DNA of 63,124 bases from Anaerolineales bacterium UBA5195 (GCA_002412925.1 DHVZ01000075.1:1-63124), one strand, 5' to 3'. Positions 1-8,415 are shown, counted from the first letter of the stretch. The notes: generated by a model from the letters alone, not told the origin. Made by a program: numbers and translations.

Positions 1-165
1 ATCTGACATCTTTTGCGTGCACACCTTCCACTTGGCACAAATCTGGTGGGATCATCCTGATGAGATCCCGTAAATTGATGGAAATTCTGAAGACCCATCT
101 AATGACTTGTCACACGAAAAGAAACGCCATAGAATAAACGAAATTGCCCACGAGGAGATACTCGC

Positions 166-948
166 ATGAATCAAGTTATGGATGTGCTGCTCAAACGGAA
201 ATCCATCCGCGCTTATGAAGACCGCGAAATCGAGCCCGAGGTGAAAGCGCAAATCCTGCACGCCACCCTGCGCGCGCCGACGGCCGGGAACCAGATGCTC
301 TATTCGATTGTGGAGGTGACCGACCAGACCATCAAAAATACGCTGGCCAAAACCTGCGACAACCAGCCCTTTATCGCCCGGGCGCCGCTGGTCTGGCTGT
401 TCCTGGCCGATTACCAACGCTGGTTCGATTACTTCCTGGCCTGCGGCGTGGAGCAAGCCTGCGCCGAGAAAGGTCTCCCACTGCGCAAGCCAGAAGAAGG
501 CGACCTGTTCCTGGCCTGCTGCGATGCGCTGATCGCCGCGCAGCAAGCCGTCATCGCGGCTGAGTCGTTTGGGATTGGCTCCTGCTATATTGGCGACATT
601 ATGGAGCAATACGAAACCCACAGGGAATTGTTCAACCTGCCGAAATACGTTTTTCCGATCGCCCTGCTGTGTTTCGGCTATCTCACCCAACAGCAGAGCG
701 AGCGGCCACAATCGCCGCGCTTTGCTGAACAATTCGTCGTTTTTGAAAACCAGTACAGGCGGCTGTCCAACCCCGAGTTGGAGGAAATGTTCCGTGAGCG
801 GCAAAAGCTGGTCTTTAGCGGACGGGAATACGTTGAAGGCTCGGTCAATTTTGGTCAACTGATGTACTGGCGCAAATTCAGCGCTGATTTCTCGGTTGAA
901 ATGAGCCGCTCGGTGCGGGTCATCCTGAAAGAATGGCTGAACACTTAA
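166..948 (+). CDS. nitroreductase family protein
   Basis: This 260-residue protein belongs to the FMN-dependent nitroreductase family, whose members reduce nitro groups, quinones or flavins with NAD(P)H in the cytoplasm. The N-terminus carries the family signature RKSIRAYED (from residue 11), where Arg and Ser contact the FMN phosphate, followed by RAPTAGNQ. The region around residues 125-150 (AAQQAVIAAESFGIGSCYIGD) fits the second conserved block of the fold. It is longer than the usual 170-220 residues because of a C-terminal extension of about 60 residues that I do not recognise. The ATG at 166 is preceded by GAGGAG. It stands alone, tail to tail with the minus-strand operon that follows. 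The physiological substrate cannot be told from sequence. Confidence 0.88.
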   Translation: MNQVMDVLLKRKSIRAYEDREIEPEVKAQILHATLRAPTAGNQMLYSIVEVTDQTIKNTLAKTCDNQPFIARAPLVWLFLADYQRWFDYFLACGVEQACAEKGLPLRKPEEGDLFLACCDALIAAQQAVIAAESFGIGSCYIGDIMEQYETHRELFNLPKYVFPIALLCFGYLTQQQSERPQSPRFAEQFVVFENQYRRLSNPELEEMFRERQKLVFSGREYVEGSVNFGQLMYWRKFSADFSVEMSRSVRVILKEWLNT

Positions 949-992
949 TCTCACAAAAATACCACGCATTATGAAAAGTACGTGGCAGAATA

Positions 993-1012
993 ATCCCATC
1001 GGGATAGTTTTT
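993..1012 (+). terminator. possible short terminator after the nitroreductase gene
   Basis: A five-pair hairpin (ATCCC / GGGAT) is followed by a short T-run, between two convergent genes. It is weak and only suggestive. Confidence 0.35.
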
Positions 1013-1030
1013 ATGTGGGAGGAATCGAAA

Positions 1031-2611
1031 TTAGGGTGGTGTATCTTGGGATGAACAAGATTGAGTAGCCCGGCTTTCTTGAGTGATATCTTTCATGGCA
1101 TAAGGATCTCCATCGCTGGTCAAAAAGGTTTTATCTTCCAACAAGGGTAAATCCGCATTGAAATATAAATTAAAAACAAGGCGGAGGCTGTTAACTGGGC
1201 TAATCGAAGAATACAATTGAGGATCGGAAATATGGCCAGGCAAAAGAAAAGCCTCTAAGTTGCCGGTTCTTTCCCATAAACAGCCCGGAGCCTGCATATC
1301 CACTTTGAACATAGAACCAGGGCCGTGATCTCCCATTAAGATAATCACCGGGGGTGTTTTGGATTTTTCCAGGATGGCATCTACTGTATGCAAGACTTGG
1401 TTATTTACAAAAGTTACCTGATTGCGATATCCATGCAGGTAATCTTCTTTGGATCCTTGAGTTCCCATGCCATCAAAGATTTGATACGGCAAACCAGGCT
1501 CAACAGGGTTTCCATTTCGATCAAAGACAAAAGGTGGATGTGGACTAAGGATGTGCGCAAAAATAACTTTCGGCCCAGCCAAGTCTGGGATATTTTGTAG
1601 TGTTTTGAAGATATAGTTTATCCGTTCACGGTGCGACCGATATGTAAAATAAGTTGGGACCTCTAACCCCAAAATATTAGACAGGGTCTCAATCGGGGTA
1701 TTTACCAGCAAAAAAGATTCAAACTCACTTAACGGGAGGACCTTGCTATAGTAAATATCTGCATTGTGAATGGCTGAAAAGGTATAACCACTATCAAAAG
1801 AGATGGTTTTGTATCCGCTTTGTTTCAATAGAGAAAAAACGCGGTTATTAGCTATTGTCGAATTATAGTAAGAAAAACCATTGTCTGATGGCTTTAATGG
1901 CAAGATGTAATCTAAATTCAGGAGTGAGCCTAGCGCAAACTTGGTTTGAATATAATTGCTTTGTGACCGATTGGCGATATAAAACCCGCGTTTCTCTAAT
2001 GCAGATAAAAACTCCGTATTGTCATATTGATAGATATTCTTAAGTACATCCGCTCGAGCATAACCATCCACAACAATAATATATATGTCTGGCTGGGTAT
2101 CGCCAGATAATTTTATTGGAGCTTGATTGATAGACTGAGCATTATCGTCAGTTCTTTCCCCTCCAACCAATTCAGGCAAGCCCATAAATAATTGCGCAGC
2201 TTGAAACAAGAGCAAAAAAATGAAAACAATATTCAAATAATAGGTCAGGGTTTCAGGAAAGTGGATCAATTTCCAAAAGCGTTGGCTAGAAGCCAGAAAT
2301 AACAAACCGGAAAGGGTTACTAAAACAAAAAGAGCGCTGGAATTGGCACTTAACCCCAACAGCCGATTAATGCTGGTAAGAACTTCCCCATAAAAGAGGA
2401 ATGCCATTGTAAATAAGAGAAAAACTAAACCGGCGCGATGAATATTTTTGAATGTCTGAGTGAGGACTATCAGAATTATTAAGGCAAGGAAAAACGCAAT
2501 TAAAATCGTCCGGATTATTCCGCCAAGGTAGATTTGGCCTTTAACCTGGCCCAGGCATGAACTTATGTAAGCTAGAACAAACAAAATTGGATAAAAAGCA
2601 AAATGTTTCAT
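1031..2611 (-). CDS. membrane-anchored sulfatase/phosphoethanolamine-transferase-like protein
   Basis: This 526-residue protein starts with about five hydrophobic segments (residues 1-140), followed by a large extracytoplasmic domain of the alkaline phosphatase/sulfatase superfamily. Visible motifs are DIYIIVVDGYARADV (metal-binding Asp, near residue 174), QTKFALGSLL with a Thr that may be the nucleophile, a HILSPHPPF segment and ILMGDHGPGS (second metal site). This layout matches lipoteichoic acid synthase and phosphoethanolamine transferase relatives, so it may transfer or hydrolyse phospho- or sulfo-groups on envelope polymers. It is the last gene of a tight minus-strand operon, 15 nt after the methyltransferase gene. 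The exact substrate is unknown. The region is more AT-rich than most of the window. Confidence 0.78.
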   Translation of the reverse strand: MKHFAFYPILFVLAYISSCLGQVKGQIYLGGIIRTILIAFFLALIILIVLTQTFKNIHRAGLVFLLFTMAFLFYGEVLTSINRLLGLSANSSALFVLVTLSGLLFLASSQRFWKLIHFPETLTYYLNIVFIFLLLFQAAQLFMGLPELVGGERTDDNAQSINQAPIKLSGDTQPDIYIIVVDGYARADVLKNIYQYDNTEFLSALEKRGFYIANRSQSNYIQTKFALGSLLNLDYILPLKPSDNGFSYYNSTIANNRVFSLLKQSGYKTISFDSGYTFSAIHNADIYYSKVLPLSEFESFLLVNTPIETLSNILGLEVPTYFTYRSHRERINYIFKTLQNIPDLAGPKVIFAHILSPHPPFVFDRNGNPVEPGLPYQIFDGMGTQGSKEDYLHGYRNQVTFVNNQVLHTVDAILEKSKTPPVIILMGDHGPGSMFKVDMQAPGCLWERTGNLEAFLLPGHISDPQLYSSISPVNSLRLVFNLYFNADLPLLEDKTFLTSDGDPYAMKDITQESRATQSCSSQDTPP

Positions 2612-2626
2612 AAAAATATGCCTGAC

Positions 2627-4024
2627 TTAACGTTTTTCCATTAGGTACAATCGTCGCTCGGTACCTTTAACTACTACAGCTTGATGGATTTCAAAGTGGC
2701 GGCGAAAAGCCGTTTCAAATGCGTCGATGGTATAGTGTGGAAAGATATCATCTCTAGATGCCAGCAAACGTTGAACCTGAGAATCTGACTTGGGGACGAA
2801 TTCGATGATCAGCCACCGACCTGCTTCGGCAAAAAAATCTGCCAGCTTGTTTAATGGAACATTGTTTGAAATAGCAAGATGATGTACAACAGCTAATGCA
2901 AGAATAGCATCGGCAGGACCGCGATCCAACAAGGAGGCGCGTTCACTATGACCCCAACCAATCGCAGGGCTTGGGTTTGTGAGATCGAGAATAAGAGGAA
3001 GCATATACGAGTCGGAACGAGCCCGGGCTTCCGAATAAGCTTTCTCAACTGCAACAGGATCGACATCGAAAGCGATTGTGGGAATTTTTCGAGAACTAGC
3101 CTGTTGACTGAACACACCTGTGTTGGCCCCCAGGTCCCATACAATGGAGGGCTTTGGCTGAATCAGATCAAGGAACTCGCCAACAAGCTGCTCTTTTTGG
3201 GTCAAGGCTGCATCGGTGTAATTTGTTTCTTCGTAATATTTTCCCCATTCCGTTTCAGGCAATTTCCAACGCAACTGTCTTACACCAGTTTCCAGACTGT
3301 CGATTAACCCAAGCATCGCCATTCGGCTAAAATTGCCACTTGGAATAGACTTACTCCCGGCGTAGCTTTTCTGGCTTTTTGCATGCAAGTGGAGGTGAGT
3401 CAATTCAGGTAGCATCAAACGAGTGCGAAGCGGTAGCAAATGACTGGCAAGGTCAAGAGGAATACCATCGAGGTGAATTCGTACAAGTTGACTGATGCGG
3501 ATATCGACATGCGCCATCAGGCATAAAGGGGCATAAAAATGCTGACAAAACTGGCGATAAGCAATCCAGGGCTTCTCCGATTGGTAAACTTCAAAAGATA
3601 GGGTATCAATTAGAATGGGTTTCCCACAGGAAAATTGAATGTTGTAGGCGCTGGCGTCCTTCAAAGTCATTCCATGTTCAAGGGCAATTTTTTGTATTTC
3701 AAGCGTAGCAAGCGCCGCATCTCGGTACTGTCCAAAACCCCACTCATACGGGTAAGAGATAAAGGGGATTAATTCAGGTTCGATGATTTTGTAAGCAAGT
3801 TCCGGCACAGGTGGACGGATTGACACTTCGCGATGATGAATAAGAAGCCCCACCGATGTTAATTTGTTATATAACCCAGACGAAAAAAGGTGCTCGTAAT
3901 GTTTTTGATAAGCTTTATTAATTTGTCGGTACAACCCACCTTCAAGCGTGAAGAGGAATCCGCAAGGATCCCGGTAGGATGCATCCAATGCCCGATATGA
4001 CAGTGAATCGCCAGAGATACTCAT
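2627..4024 (-). CDS. class I SAM-dependent methyltransferase with an N-terminal kinase-like region
   Basis: The C-terminal part of this 465-residue protein is a Rossmann methyltransferase: motif I is VWDLGANTGVFSQQA, motif II ends in IAFDVDPVA, and ILALAVVHHLA follows at motif IV. The N-terminal 250 residues contain LKDASAYNIQF...KPILIDTLSFE, which resembles the catalytic-loop Asn and metal-binding Asp of phosphotransferases of the aminoglycoside kinase type (my inference). Similar two-part proteins are annotated as nodulation NoeA-like methyltransferases. It lies 6 nt after the small membrane protein gene and 15 nt before the sulfatase-like gene, so it probably acts on an envelope polysaccharide. 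The ribosome binding site is weak; the ATG at 4024 gives the longest sensible protein. Confidence 0.75.
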   Translation of the reverse strand: MSISGDSLSYRALDASYRDPCGFLFTLEGGLYRQINKAYQKHYEHLFSSGLYNKLTSVGLLIHHREVSIRPPVPELAYKIIEPELIPFISYPYEWGFGQYRDAALATLEIQKIALEHGMTLKDASAYNIQFSCGKPILIDTLSFEVYQSEKPWIAYRQFCQHFYAPLCLMAHVDIRISQLVRIHLDGIPLDLASHLLPLRTRLMLPELTHLHLHAKSQKSYAGSKSIPSGNFSRMAMLGLIDSLETGVRQLRWKLPETEWGKYYEETNYTDAALTQKEQLVGEFLDLIQPKPSIVWDLGANTGVFSQQASSRKIPTIAFDVDPVAVEKAYSEARARSDSYMLPLILDLTNPSPAIGWGHSERASLLDRGPADAILALAVVHHLAISNNVPLNKLADFFAEAGRWLIIEFVPKSDSQVQRLLASRDDIFPHYTIDAFETAFRRHFEIHQAVVVKGTERRLYLMEKR

Positions 4025-4030
4025 CTTAAA

Positions 4031-4264
4031 TTAACGCTGTTCATCTGATGGATCCCCAGTTTCATCGGATGGGTCGGTCTGATCCTTTTTGCCAATCAGT
4101 CGATAAAAGAATAACTTGATCTTTTTCCTAAGGGTTTTCGCCATGAAAAGCGCCCCAAAAATGGAGGCTAAAAGAAGCTGCAAAATAAAACTCCCCAAAC
4201 CTGGGTCAAGATAGAGCTGTTTGGAAATATAAGGATTTGTCAAGAGAAAAATGGCTGATAACAT
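4031..4264 (-). CDS. small membrane protein, function unknown
   Basis: This 77-residue protein has an N-terminal hydrophobic stretch (MLSAIFLLTNPYI), then DPGLGSFILQLLLASIFGALFM as a second membrane segment, then a basic stretch (KTLRKKIKLFFYRLIGKK) and an acidic, repetitive tail (DPSDETGDPSDE). The ATG at 4264 was chosen because AGAAAGAG lies just upstream; an earlier ATG at 4324 has no such site. It opens the minus-strand operon whose next gene begins 6 nt downstream. The DPGLGSF motif is seen in small proteins next to sulfatase-like envelope genes. I can assign no function. Confidence 0.7.
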   Translation of the reverse strand: MLSAIFLLTNPYISKQLYLDPGLGSFILQLLLASIFGALFMAKTLRKKIKLFFYRLIGKKDQTDPSDETGDPSDEQR

Positions 4265-4287
4265 AAACTCACTCTTTCTGAAATATG

Positions 4288-4293
4288 ATATTG
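4288..4293 (-). promoter_or_regulatory. candidate -10 element of the minus-strand envelope operon
   Basis: A TATAAT is present on the minus strand 23 nt upstream of the small membrane protein start. No convincing -35 box is visible. Confidence 0.35.
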
Positions 4294-4356
4294 AGGCATT
4301 ATAATGGAAAAAGTGAACGGGCATAAACTGGCTACAAAATAAATACTTTTTAACTC

Positions 4357-4620
4357 ATGACACATCCCATCCAAAAACTCAGCGGCGCCAATATGGATAT
4401 TGACCTGGCAACCCCACAGGCAGAAATTGCCTGGGAGCAGGATCAATGCCCGTGGAACGCCGCCGAAGCGACGATCCTGCACCGTTGCGCCGTTAAAAAT
4501 ATTTCCATCTGCCCGTATTTTTGCGGGGTGGAATATCTCGACACCCTGCTTTGCTGTTATCCGCACAAAAATCCGTATAAATCGAGGGTCGAGCGGAGTC
4601 CTGAGCTTGTCGAAGGGTAA
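4357..4620 (+). CDS. small cysteine-rich protein, function unknown
   Basis: The reading frame encodes 87 residues (75 if it starts at the ATG at 4393). It contains six cysteines (31, 44, 52, 56, 66, 67) in a compact pattern: CPW, KCAV-like RCAVKN, SICPYFCG, LCCYP. This spacing looks like a metal-binding or disulfide fold and is unlike the out-of-frame noise around it, so I think it is real. The last 12 residues are encoded by the start of a dispersed repeat, so the natural C-terminus may have been replaced. No strong ribosome binding site is visible for either start. Function unknown. Confidence 0.45.
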   Translation: MTHPIQKLSGANMDIDLATPQAEIAWEQDQCPWNAAEATILHRCAVKNISICPYFCGVEYLDTLLCCYPHKNPYKSRVERSPELVEG

Positions 4621-4752
4621 CTGGTGATTTTCCGGTGTACACCTGCACTTGCAGCGCAGGTGCAAGTGTCGAGACCCAGAATCGCTTGGTTTCGATACGG
4701 GCGGGAGAACACCGCCCTTGTTTCGACAGGCTCAACACAAGACTCAATCAGC
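4583..4752. repeat. dispersed intergenic repeat, copy A
   Basis: This imperfect palindromic element resembles 40921-41098 and 61785-61910. Shared pieces, in order, are GTACACcTGCA, a central GCAGGTGCAAGTGTCGAGAC, GGTTTCGATACG and a terminal CAGGCTCAAC. The left end has the GAGCTTGTCGAAGGG motif and the right end its partial complement TTTCGACAGGCTCAA. The centre holds a perfect small hairpin (CACCTGCACTTGC / GCGCAGGTGC overlap). It supplies the stop codon of the upstream cysteine-rich frame. Confidence 0.75.
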
Positions 4753-4774
4753 GCTTAATGAATAGGAATTGATC

Positions 4775-5245
4775 ATGGAACCAACTCTCCTGAATGCACT
4801 GCACGAATTCATCATCCGCGCCAAACAGGCGACCTATGTTGGCAGCGGACAGAAATTGCTGCCCTACCGGCTGGGTTCGCACGACCTCCAGTTTTTCGAT
4901 GGGGATTGGGCCTATCACGACAGCTACCTGGGCGAGAACGATTTCATCGGCGAAGAAGCGGTTTACTACCGGGGCAAAGTCATCTGGGCGATGAATTATT
5001 TTGGCCGCATCCTAGAGCCGGACAAAATCACCTCGGCCCAAGCCGGGGCGCTGATCAAGTCCAGCCTGACCAAGATGTATGCCGAAGGCCGCTTCCTGGG
5101 CCGCTTCGAACACAGCGAAGGCGACTTGACCTATGTCGATACCAATGAAGGCGGCGTGCAGTTTTTCACTGGCCGCGAGTGGATCAGCCAGACGGGTGAA
5201 ACCGTTTATGAACTGGTCTATCACGGCGGGATTGTCAAAGAATAA
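4775..5245 (+). CDS. DUF5680 domain protein
   Basis: This 156-residue soluble protein has the DUF5680 layout: LNALHEFIIRAKQATYVG at the start, HDLQFFDGDWAYHDSYLG in the middle, and AVYYRGKVIWAMNYFGR followed by an aromatic-rich C-terminus (YELVYHGG). The family is usually found as a short stand-alone cytoplasmic protein or attached to a helix-turn-helix, and its biochemical role is unknown. The ATG at 4775 is preferred over a TTG six bases upstream because AGGA lies seven bases before it. It directly follows repeat copy A. Confidence 0.75.
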   Translation: MEPTLLNALHEFIIRAKQATYVGSGQKLLPYRLGSHDLQFFDGDWAYHDSYLGENDFIGEEAVYYRGKVIWAMNYFGRILEPDKITSAQAGALIKSSLTKMYAEGRFLGRFEHSEGDLTYVDTNEGGVQFFTGREWISQTGETVYELVYHGGIVKE

Positions 5246-5327
5246 GTGAATCTGGCTCAATTCTGTGGGATAATGTTCATGGTACTAATTACCACCTACA
5301 CAGAACGACCAAGGAAAGGATAATCCG

Positions 5328-5468
5328 TTGCCACAGGTAAACTACAAACACGAAAAACGCCAGAGAGAACTGGAAAAGAAGAAGAAAAAAGAGCAAAAAA
5401 TTAAGAGCAAGCTGATTAAAAAGCCTGTTCAGCCCAAAGAAACCCCGGAACAGACCCCGGAGAAGTAA
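5328..5468 (+). CDS. 46-residue highly basic small protein
   Basis: A TTG codon, preceded by AAGGAAAGGA, opens a 46-codon frame. The protein is rich in Lys and Glu: PQVNYKHEKRQRELEKKKKK, then a short linker and a Pro/Glu tail (PKETPEQTPEK). Small Lys-rich frames beginning NYKHEKRQREL-like occur in many bacteria as unannotated proteins. A clear terminator follows 28 nt after the stop, which supports a short transcript. The predicted structure is one charged helix. The role is unknown; nucleic acid or ribosome binding is only a guess. Confidence 0.6.
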   Translation: MPQVNYKHEKRQRELEKKKKKEQKIKSKLIKKPVQPKETPEQTPEK

Positions 5469-5495
5469 GACTCTGCATCGAAGCCTGCCTACCAG

Positions 5496-5525
5496 GAGCG
5501 ACTCTTTCGGTCGCTCTTGTTTTTT
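5496..5525 (+). terminator. intrinsic terminator
   Basis: A seven-pair stem GAGCGAC / GTCGCTC with a 7-nt loop is followed by TTGTTTTTT. It ends the transcript of the small basic protein. Confidence 0.85.
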
Positions 5526-5602
5526 AGATGGAACAGAAACTTTAAGTCTCCAAATTCCGTATACTTGTTTATACTCTGTCGTTCATCAATAGGATCACTG
5601 GC

Positions 5603-6043
5603 ATGCCAAAATTTCATGGACATCGAGCACGGTTTAGCCATCATCGTGGCTATCCATTCCAGGGCGCAATCTGGATGATCGGGATCGGCGTCCTGATGCT
5701 TTGGGGAGATTGGTGGCCCGGAATCCTGGTCTTGATTGGGATAAGCATGATTCTTGGGTCATTGTTCAAAGCATCTGGGCTCCGGACCTTTGAACATTTC
5801 GAAGATATTGACTCCCCAACGGAGTTTTCTAACCCCACGCCGCCCGCCGCTCCTGTAGCACCTGGAACAGCGACACTGATCGTTCCTCCGGCGCCCGTGG
5901 GCACGGAGCATCGCCTGGACCTGCTGCCCGCAAGCTGTCCCCATTGCGGAGGTCCAATCCGCTCAAACGAGGTTAAATGGACAGGTTCACAGGCAGCAGC
6001 CTGTCCCTATTGCGGCTCAACTTTGCCGATGAAGAAAAAGTAA
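5603..6043 (+). CDS. membrane protein with a C-terminal zinc ribbon
   Basis: This 146-residue protein begins with a His/Arg-rich tail, then has two short hydrophobic segments (AIWMIGIGVLMLWGDWWPGI and LVLIGISMILGSLF, residues 22-55). A Pro/Ala-rich linker follows, and the C-terminus carries a four-cysteine ribbon, CPHCGG...CPYCGS (residues 111-140), that probably binds zinc. It looks like a small membrane-attached adaptor. No enzyme motif is visible. The ATG at 5603 follows AGGATCACTGGC. Function unknown. Confidence 0.7.
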   Translation: MPKFHGHRARFSHHRGYPFQGAIWMIGIGVLMLWGDWWPGILVLIGISMILGSLFKASGLRTFEHFEDIDSPTEFSNPTPPAAPVAPGTATLIVPPAPVGTEHRLDLLPASCPHCGGPIRSNEVKWTGSQAAACPYCGSTLPMKKK

Positions 6044-6067
6044 CCGCTCTCCATTAAGCAGTAAAAT

Positions 6068-6097
6068 ACAGTCCAGCCAAAACAGTGGCTGGACTGT
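6068..6097 (+). terminator. strong hairpin between the zinc-ribbon gene and the HAD gene
   Basis: A 12-pair stem, ACAGTCCAGCCA / TGGCTGGACTGT, lies just before the next start. Only two T residues follow, so it may terminate weakly or protect the mRNA end. Confidence 0.55.
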
Positions 6098-6118
6098 TGA
6101 CGATATAGGATAAAGCCG

Positions 6119-6832
6119 ATGCCTAAATTCGACCTGATCGCCTTCGACGCTGATGATACCCTCTGGCATAACGAGCGTTTATATATCGATGCCCAGTCCA
6201 GGTTCGCGCAGCTTTTAGCTCATTATCACAACCCGGATTGGATCGGCAAACGGCTGTATCAGACCGAGACGCACAATCTCCAGCATTTTGGTTACGGGAT
6301 CAAGGCCTTCGCCCTCTCGATGATCGAAACCGCCGTGGAACTGACCGAAGGGCGTCTTTCTGGGCAAGACGTCAAGACGCTGATCGACCTGGCCAAAGAA
6401 ATGCTGAGCGCCAAAGTCGAATTGCTTGAGCATGTCGCAGAAACCATCCCACAGTTGGCAAGCCGTTACCGGTTGATGGTAATTACCAAGGGCGACTTGC
6501 TTGACCAGGAGACCAAAATCGCCCGTTCTGGGCTGGGACAGTACTTCCAACAGATCGAAGTTGTCAGCCAGAAAACGCGCGAGACCTATGAGCGGGTGCT
6601 GAAGAAGGCTTCCATTAAGTCGGAGCGCTTTTTGATGGTTGGCAACTCGCTCAAGTCGGATATCTTGCCCATCCTGGAGCTGGGCGGCCAGGCTGTCTAT
6701 ATCCCCTATGAAACGACCTGGCTGCACGAAATCGCCAGCCCGCCAGAAACAGGGCAAGCGGGGTATTATTCGCTGGAGCATCTGGGACAGTTACCAGCCT
6801 TGCTCAAACAGCTTGAGCATCCAGAAAAGTAG
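6119..6832 (+). CDS. HAD superfamily hydrolase (YjjG-like phosphatase)
   Basis: This 237-residue protein carries the HAD nucleophile motif FDADDTLW with Asp10 and Asp12. Motif II is VITKGD near residue 121, a Lys lies in the VSQKTRETY segment (motif III), and motif IV is MVGNSLKSDILPI. The helical cap lies between residues 20 and 100. Members remove phosphate from small cytoplasmic metabolites, often nucleotides or sugar phosphates; the substrate here is unknown. The DUF1697 gene begins 10 nt after its stop, so the two are probably cotranscribed. Confidence 0.85.
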   Translation: MPKFDLIAFDADDTLWHNERLYIDAQSRFAQLLAHYHNPDWIGKRLYQTETHNLQHFGYGIKAFALSMIETAVELTEGRLSGQDVKTLIDLAKEMLSAKVELLEHVAETIPQLASRYRLMVITKGDLLDQETKIARSGLGQYFQQIEVVSQKTRETYERVLKKASIKSERFLMVGNSLKSDILPILELGGQAVYIPYETTWLHEIASPPETGQAGYYSLEHLGQLPALLKQLEHPEK

Positions 6833-6842
6833 TGGAGGATCC

Positions 6843-7382
6843 ATGCCCCGATTGATCGCCTTCTTGCGCGCCGTCAACGTTGGCGGCCACAACGTTAAAA
6901 TGGAAGAACTGCGCGCGTTGTTTGAAGCACTCGGGTTTTCAAACGTTGAAACCTTTATCGCGAGCGGGAATGTCATCTTCGATGCCGAGGCTGAAAGTGC
7001 CGGTGATTTACAAAAGCAGATCGAAGCGCATCTGCACAAATCCTTGGGGTATGAAGTCGCCACTTTTCTCCGGACAACAACCGAAATCGCGGGAATCGCC
7101 CGCTACAAACCTTTCGACGAATCGAAACTGCAGTCGGCCCAGGCGTTGAATGTGGCGTTCCTGGCCGAACCCTTATCGGCTGAAGCCCAAAAGAAGCTGA
7201 TGGGTTTGAGCACCGAGATTGATGAGTTCCACGTCCATGGACGCGAAGTTTACTGGCTGTGCAAGAAGAAGCAGGGCGAATCGACCTTTTCCAATGCGGT
7301 TTTCGAGCGCAAACTGAAGGTGCAAACCACCTTTCGAGGCTGGAAGACGGTCTTGAAACTTGCCGAAAAGTATCCGCTCTGA
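6843..7382 (+). CDS. DUF1697 domain protein
   Basis: This 179-residue protein starts with the typical DUF1697 sequence MPRLIAFLRAVNVGGHNVKM and contains ETFIASGNVIFDA and VYWLCKKKQGESTFSN, both conserved in the family. The ATG at 6843 has an excellent GGAGG site (AGTGGAGGATCC). The family is widespread in bacteria and its function is not established. It is cytoplasmic and has no membrane segment. It follows the HAD gene closely. Confidence 0.88.
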   Translation: MPRLIAFLRAVNVGGHNVKMEELRALFEALGFSNVETFIASGNVIFDAEAESAGDLQKQIEAHLHKSLGYEVATFLRTTTEIAGIARYKPFDESKLQSAQALNVAFLAEPLSAEAQKKLMGLSTEIDEFHVHGREVYWLCKKKQGESTFSNAVFERKLKVQTTFRGWKTVLKLAEKYPL

Positions 7383-7412
7383 TAAGCCGCAGATTTAAAC
7401 AGGAGCATTTTA

Positions 7413-7970
7413 ATGGCAGACATAAAGCACTTAAGCATGGCAGAACTCGAAGCCGGGTTGAACTTTATCCGCCAATCACCCAGAGATCAGGGGGATTTGG
7501 AGTTGATTGCCCGCCGTCCGAGGGATGACGAGCGGGAAACGCTGGAAGCCGGGCGGCTCGATTTGCAATCAGGGCTGGAAGGAGATAATTGGATCACGCG
7601 GGGCAGTAAACGCACCCCCGATGGAACTGCCCATCCTGATATGCAGATAACCTTGATGAATTCCCGCGTGATCGCCCTGATGGCCGGGGACAAGGAGCGC
7701 TGGCCCCTGGCTGGCGATCAACTCTACGTCAATCTGGATCTGAGTGCAGAAAATCTCCCGGCTGGAACACGCCTGGCGCTTGGTACGGCCGTGATCGAGG
7801 TCAGCGCCCAACCACATACCGGCTGCGCAAAGTTCGTCGCCCGCTTTGGAGTGGACGCGCAGAAGTTTGTCAATTCCCCTGAAGGGAAACAACTCCACCT
7901 GCGCGGAATCAACGCCAGGGTGATCCAATCGGGAACCATTCAGGTGGGCGATCTGGTCAGGAAAATCTAG
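7413..7970 (+). CDS. MOSC domain protein
   Basis: This 185-residue protein matches stand-alone MOSC domain proteins, a fold related to the molybdenum cofactor sulfurase C-terminus that carries sulfur for metal-sulfur centres. Supporting segments are LSAENLPAGTRLALGTAVIEVS and PHTGCAKF, in which Cys is the expected sulfur-carrying residue, and LHLRGINARVIQSGTIQVGD. The ATG at 7413 follows ACAGGAGCATTTTA. MsrP, encoded near the end of this window, is a molybdenum cofactor enzyme, but the genes are far apart and a direct link is not shown. Confidence 0.85.
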   Translation: MADIKHLSMAELEAGLNFIRQSPRDQGDLELIARRPRDDERETLEAGRLDLQSGLEGDNWITRGSKRTPDGTAHPDMQITLMNSRVIALMAGDKERWPLAGDQLYVNLDLSAENLPAGTRLALGTAVIEVSAQPHTGCAKFVARFGVDAQKFVNSPEGKQLHLRGINARVIQSGTIQVGDLVRKI

Positions 7971-7988
7971 ATTCCCCCAAGAATAACA

Positions 7989-8399
7989 ATGCCAACCAGC
8001 CTTGATCCCCAACCCGCTGAAAACGAAATCGAATGTGCCAACTGCGGCGCCATCTTTTTCTACGAACTGACGCGCTGCCCGAAGTGCGGCGTCAACTTGT
8101 ATGAACCCGAGGATAAGGATGAGCGCAACCCTGAATCTTTCAAACCCCACCCGGCAGGTTTATCGGCAAAAATAGGGAACTTTTTCCGGCAACTGACGGG
8201 CAAACCCCATCCGGCGGAGGAGTTGTTCAACCAGTCGCTCAAACAGGCGGCGCTGCACAACGATTTGCTCAAAAAAGTGGGCGGCGACCGCGAAACCGTC
8301 GAACGGTTGATCGAATTCGAACGTCAACGCCTGCCCAATGCCAATCGTACAATCTGGCTCCAAAACGCAATCCGACGCTGGGAACAAGATAACCAGTAG
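7989..8399 (+). CDS. zinc-ribbon protein, function unknown
   Basis: This 136-residue protein has an N-terminal four-cysteine ribbon, CANCGA...CPKCG (residues 17-37), then a short linker and a helical C-terminal half (residues 60-136) ending in RTIWLQNAIRRWEQDN. The C-terminal part contains FNQSLKQAALHNDLLKKVGGD, with a repeated charged pattern that suggests a helical bundle. It begins 18 nt after the MOSC gene and is followed by a terminator. No known domain is recognised in the C-terminal half. Confidence 0.7.
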   Translation: MPTSLDPQPAENEIECANCGAIFFYELTRCPKCGVNLYEPEDKDERNPESFKPHPAGLSAKIGNFFRQLTGKPHPAEELFNQSLKQAALHNDLLKKVGGDRETVERLIEFERQRLPNANRTIWLQNAIRRWEQDNQ

Positions 8400-8415
8400 A
8401 AAAGGGTCGAAGCAG

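Noticed and set aside
1..165. Possible gene or RNA before the nitroreductase
   Set aside because: Only a weak GGGATC/GATCCC hairpin (49-74) is visible; no coding frame or RNA fold is convincing.
52..999. A 315-codon open frame on the minus strand opposite the nitroreductase gene
   Set aside because: It is the antisense shadow of a clearly recognisable enzyme, with no ribosome site or family motifs.
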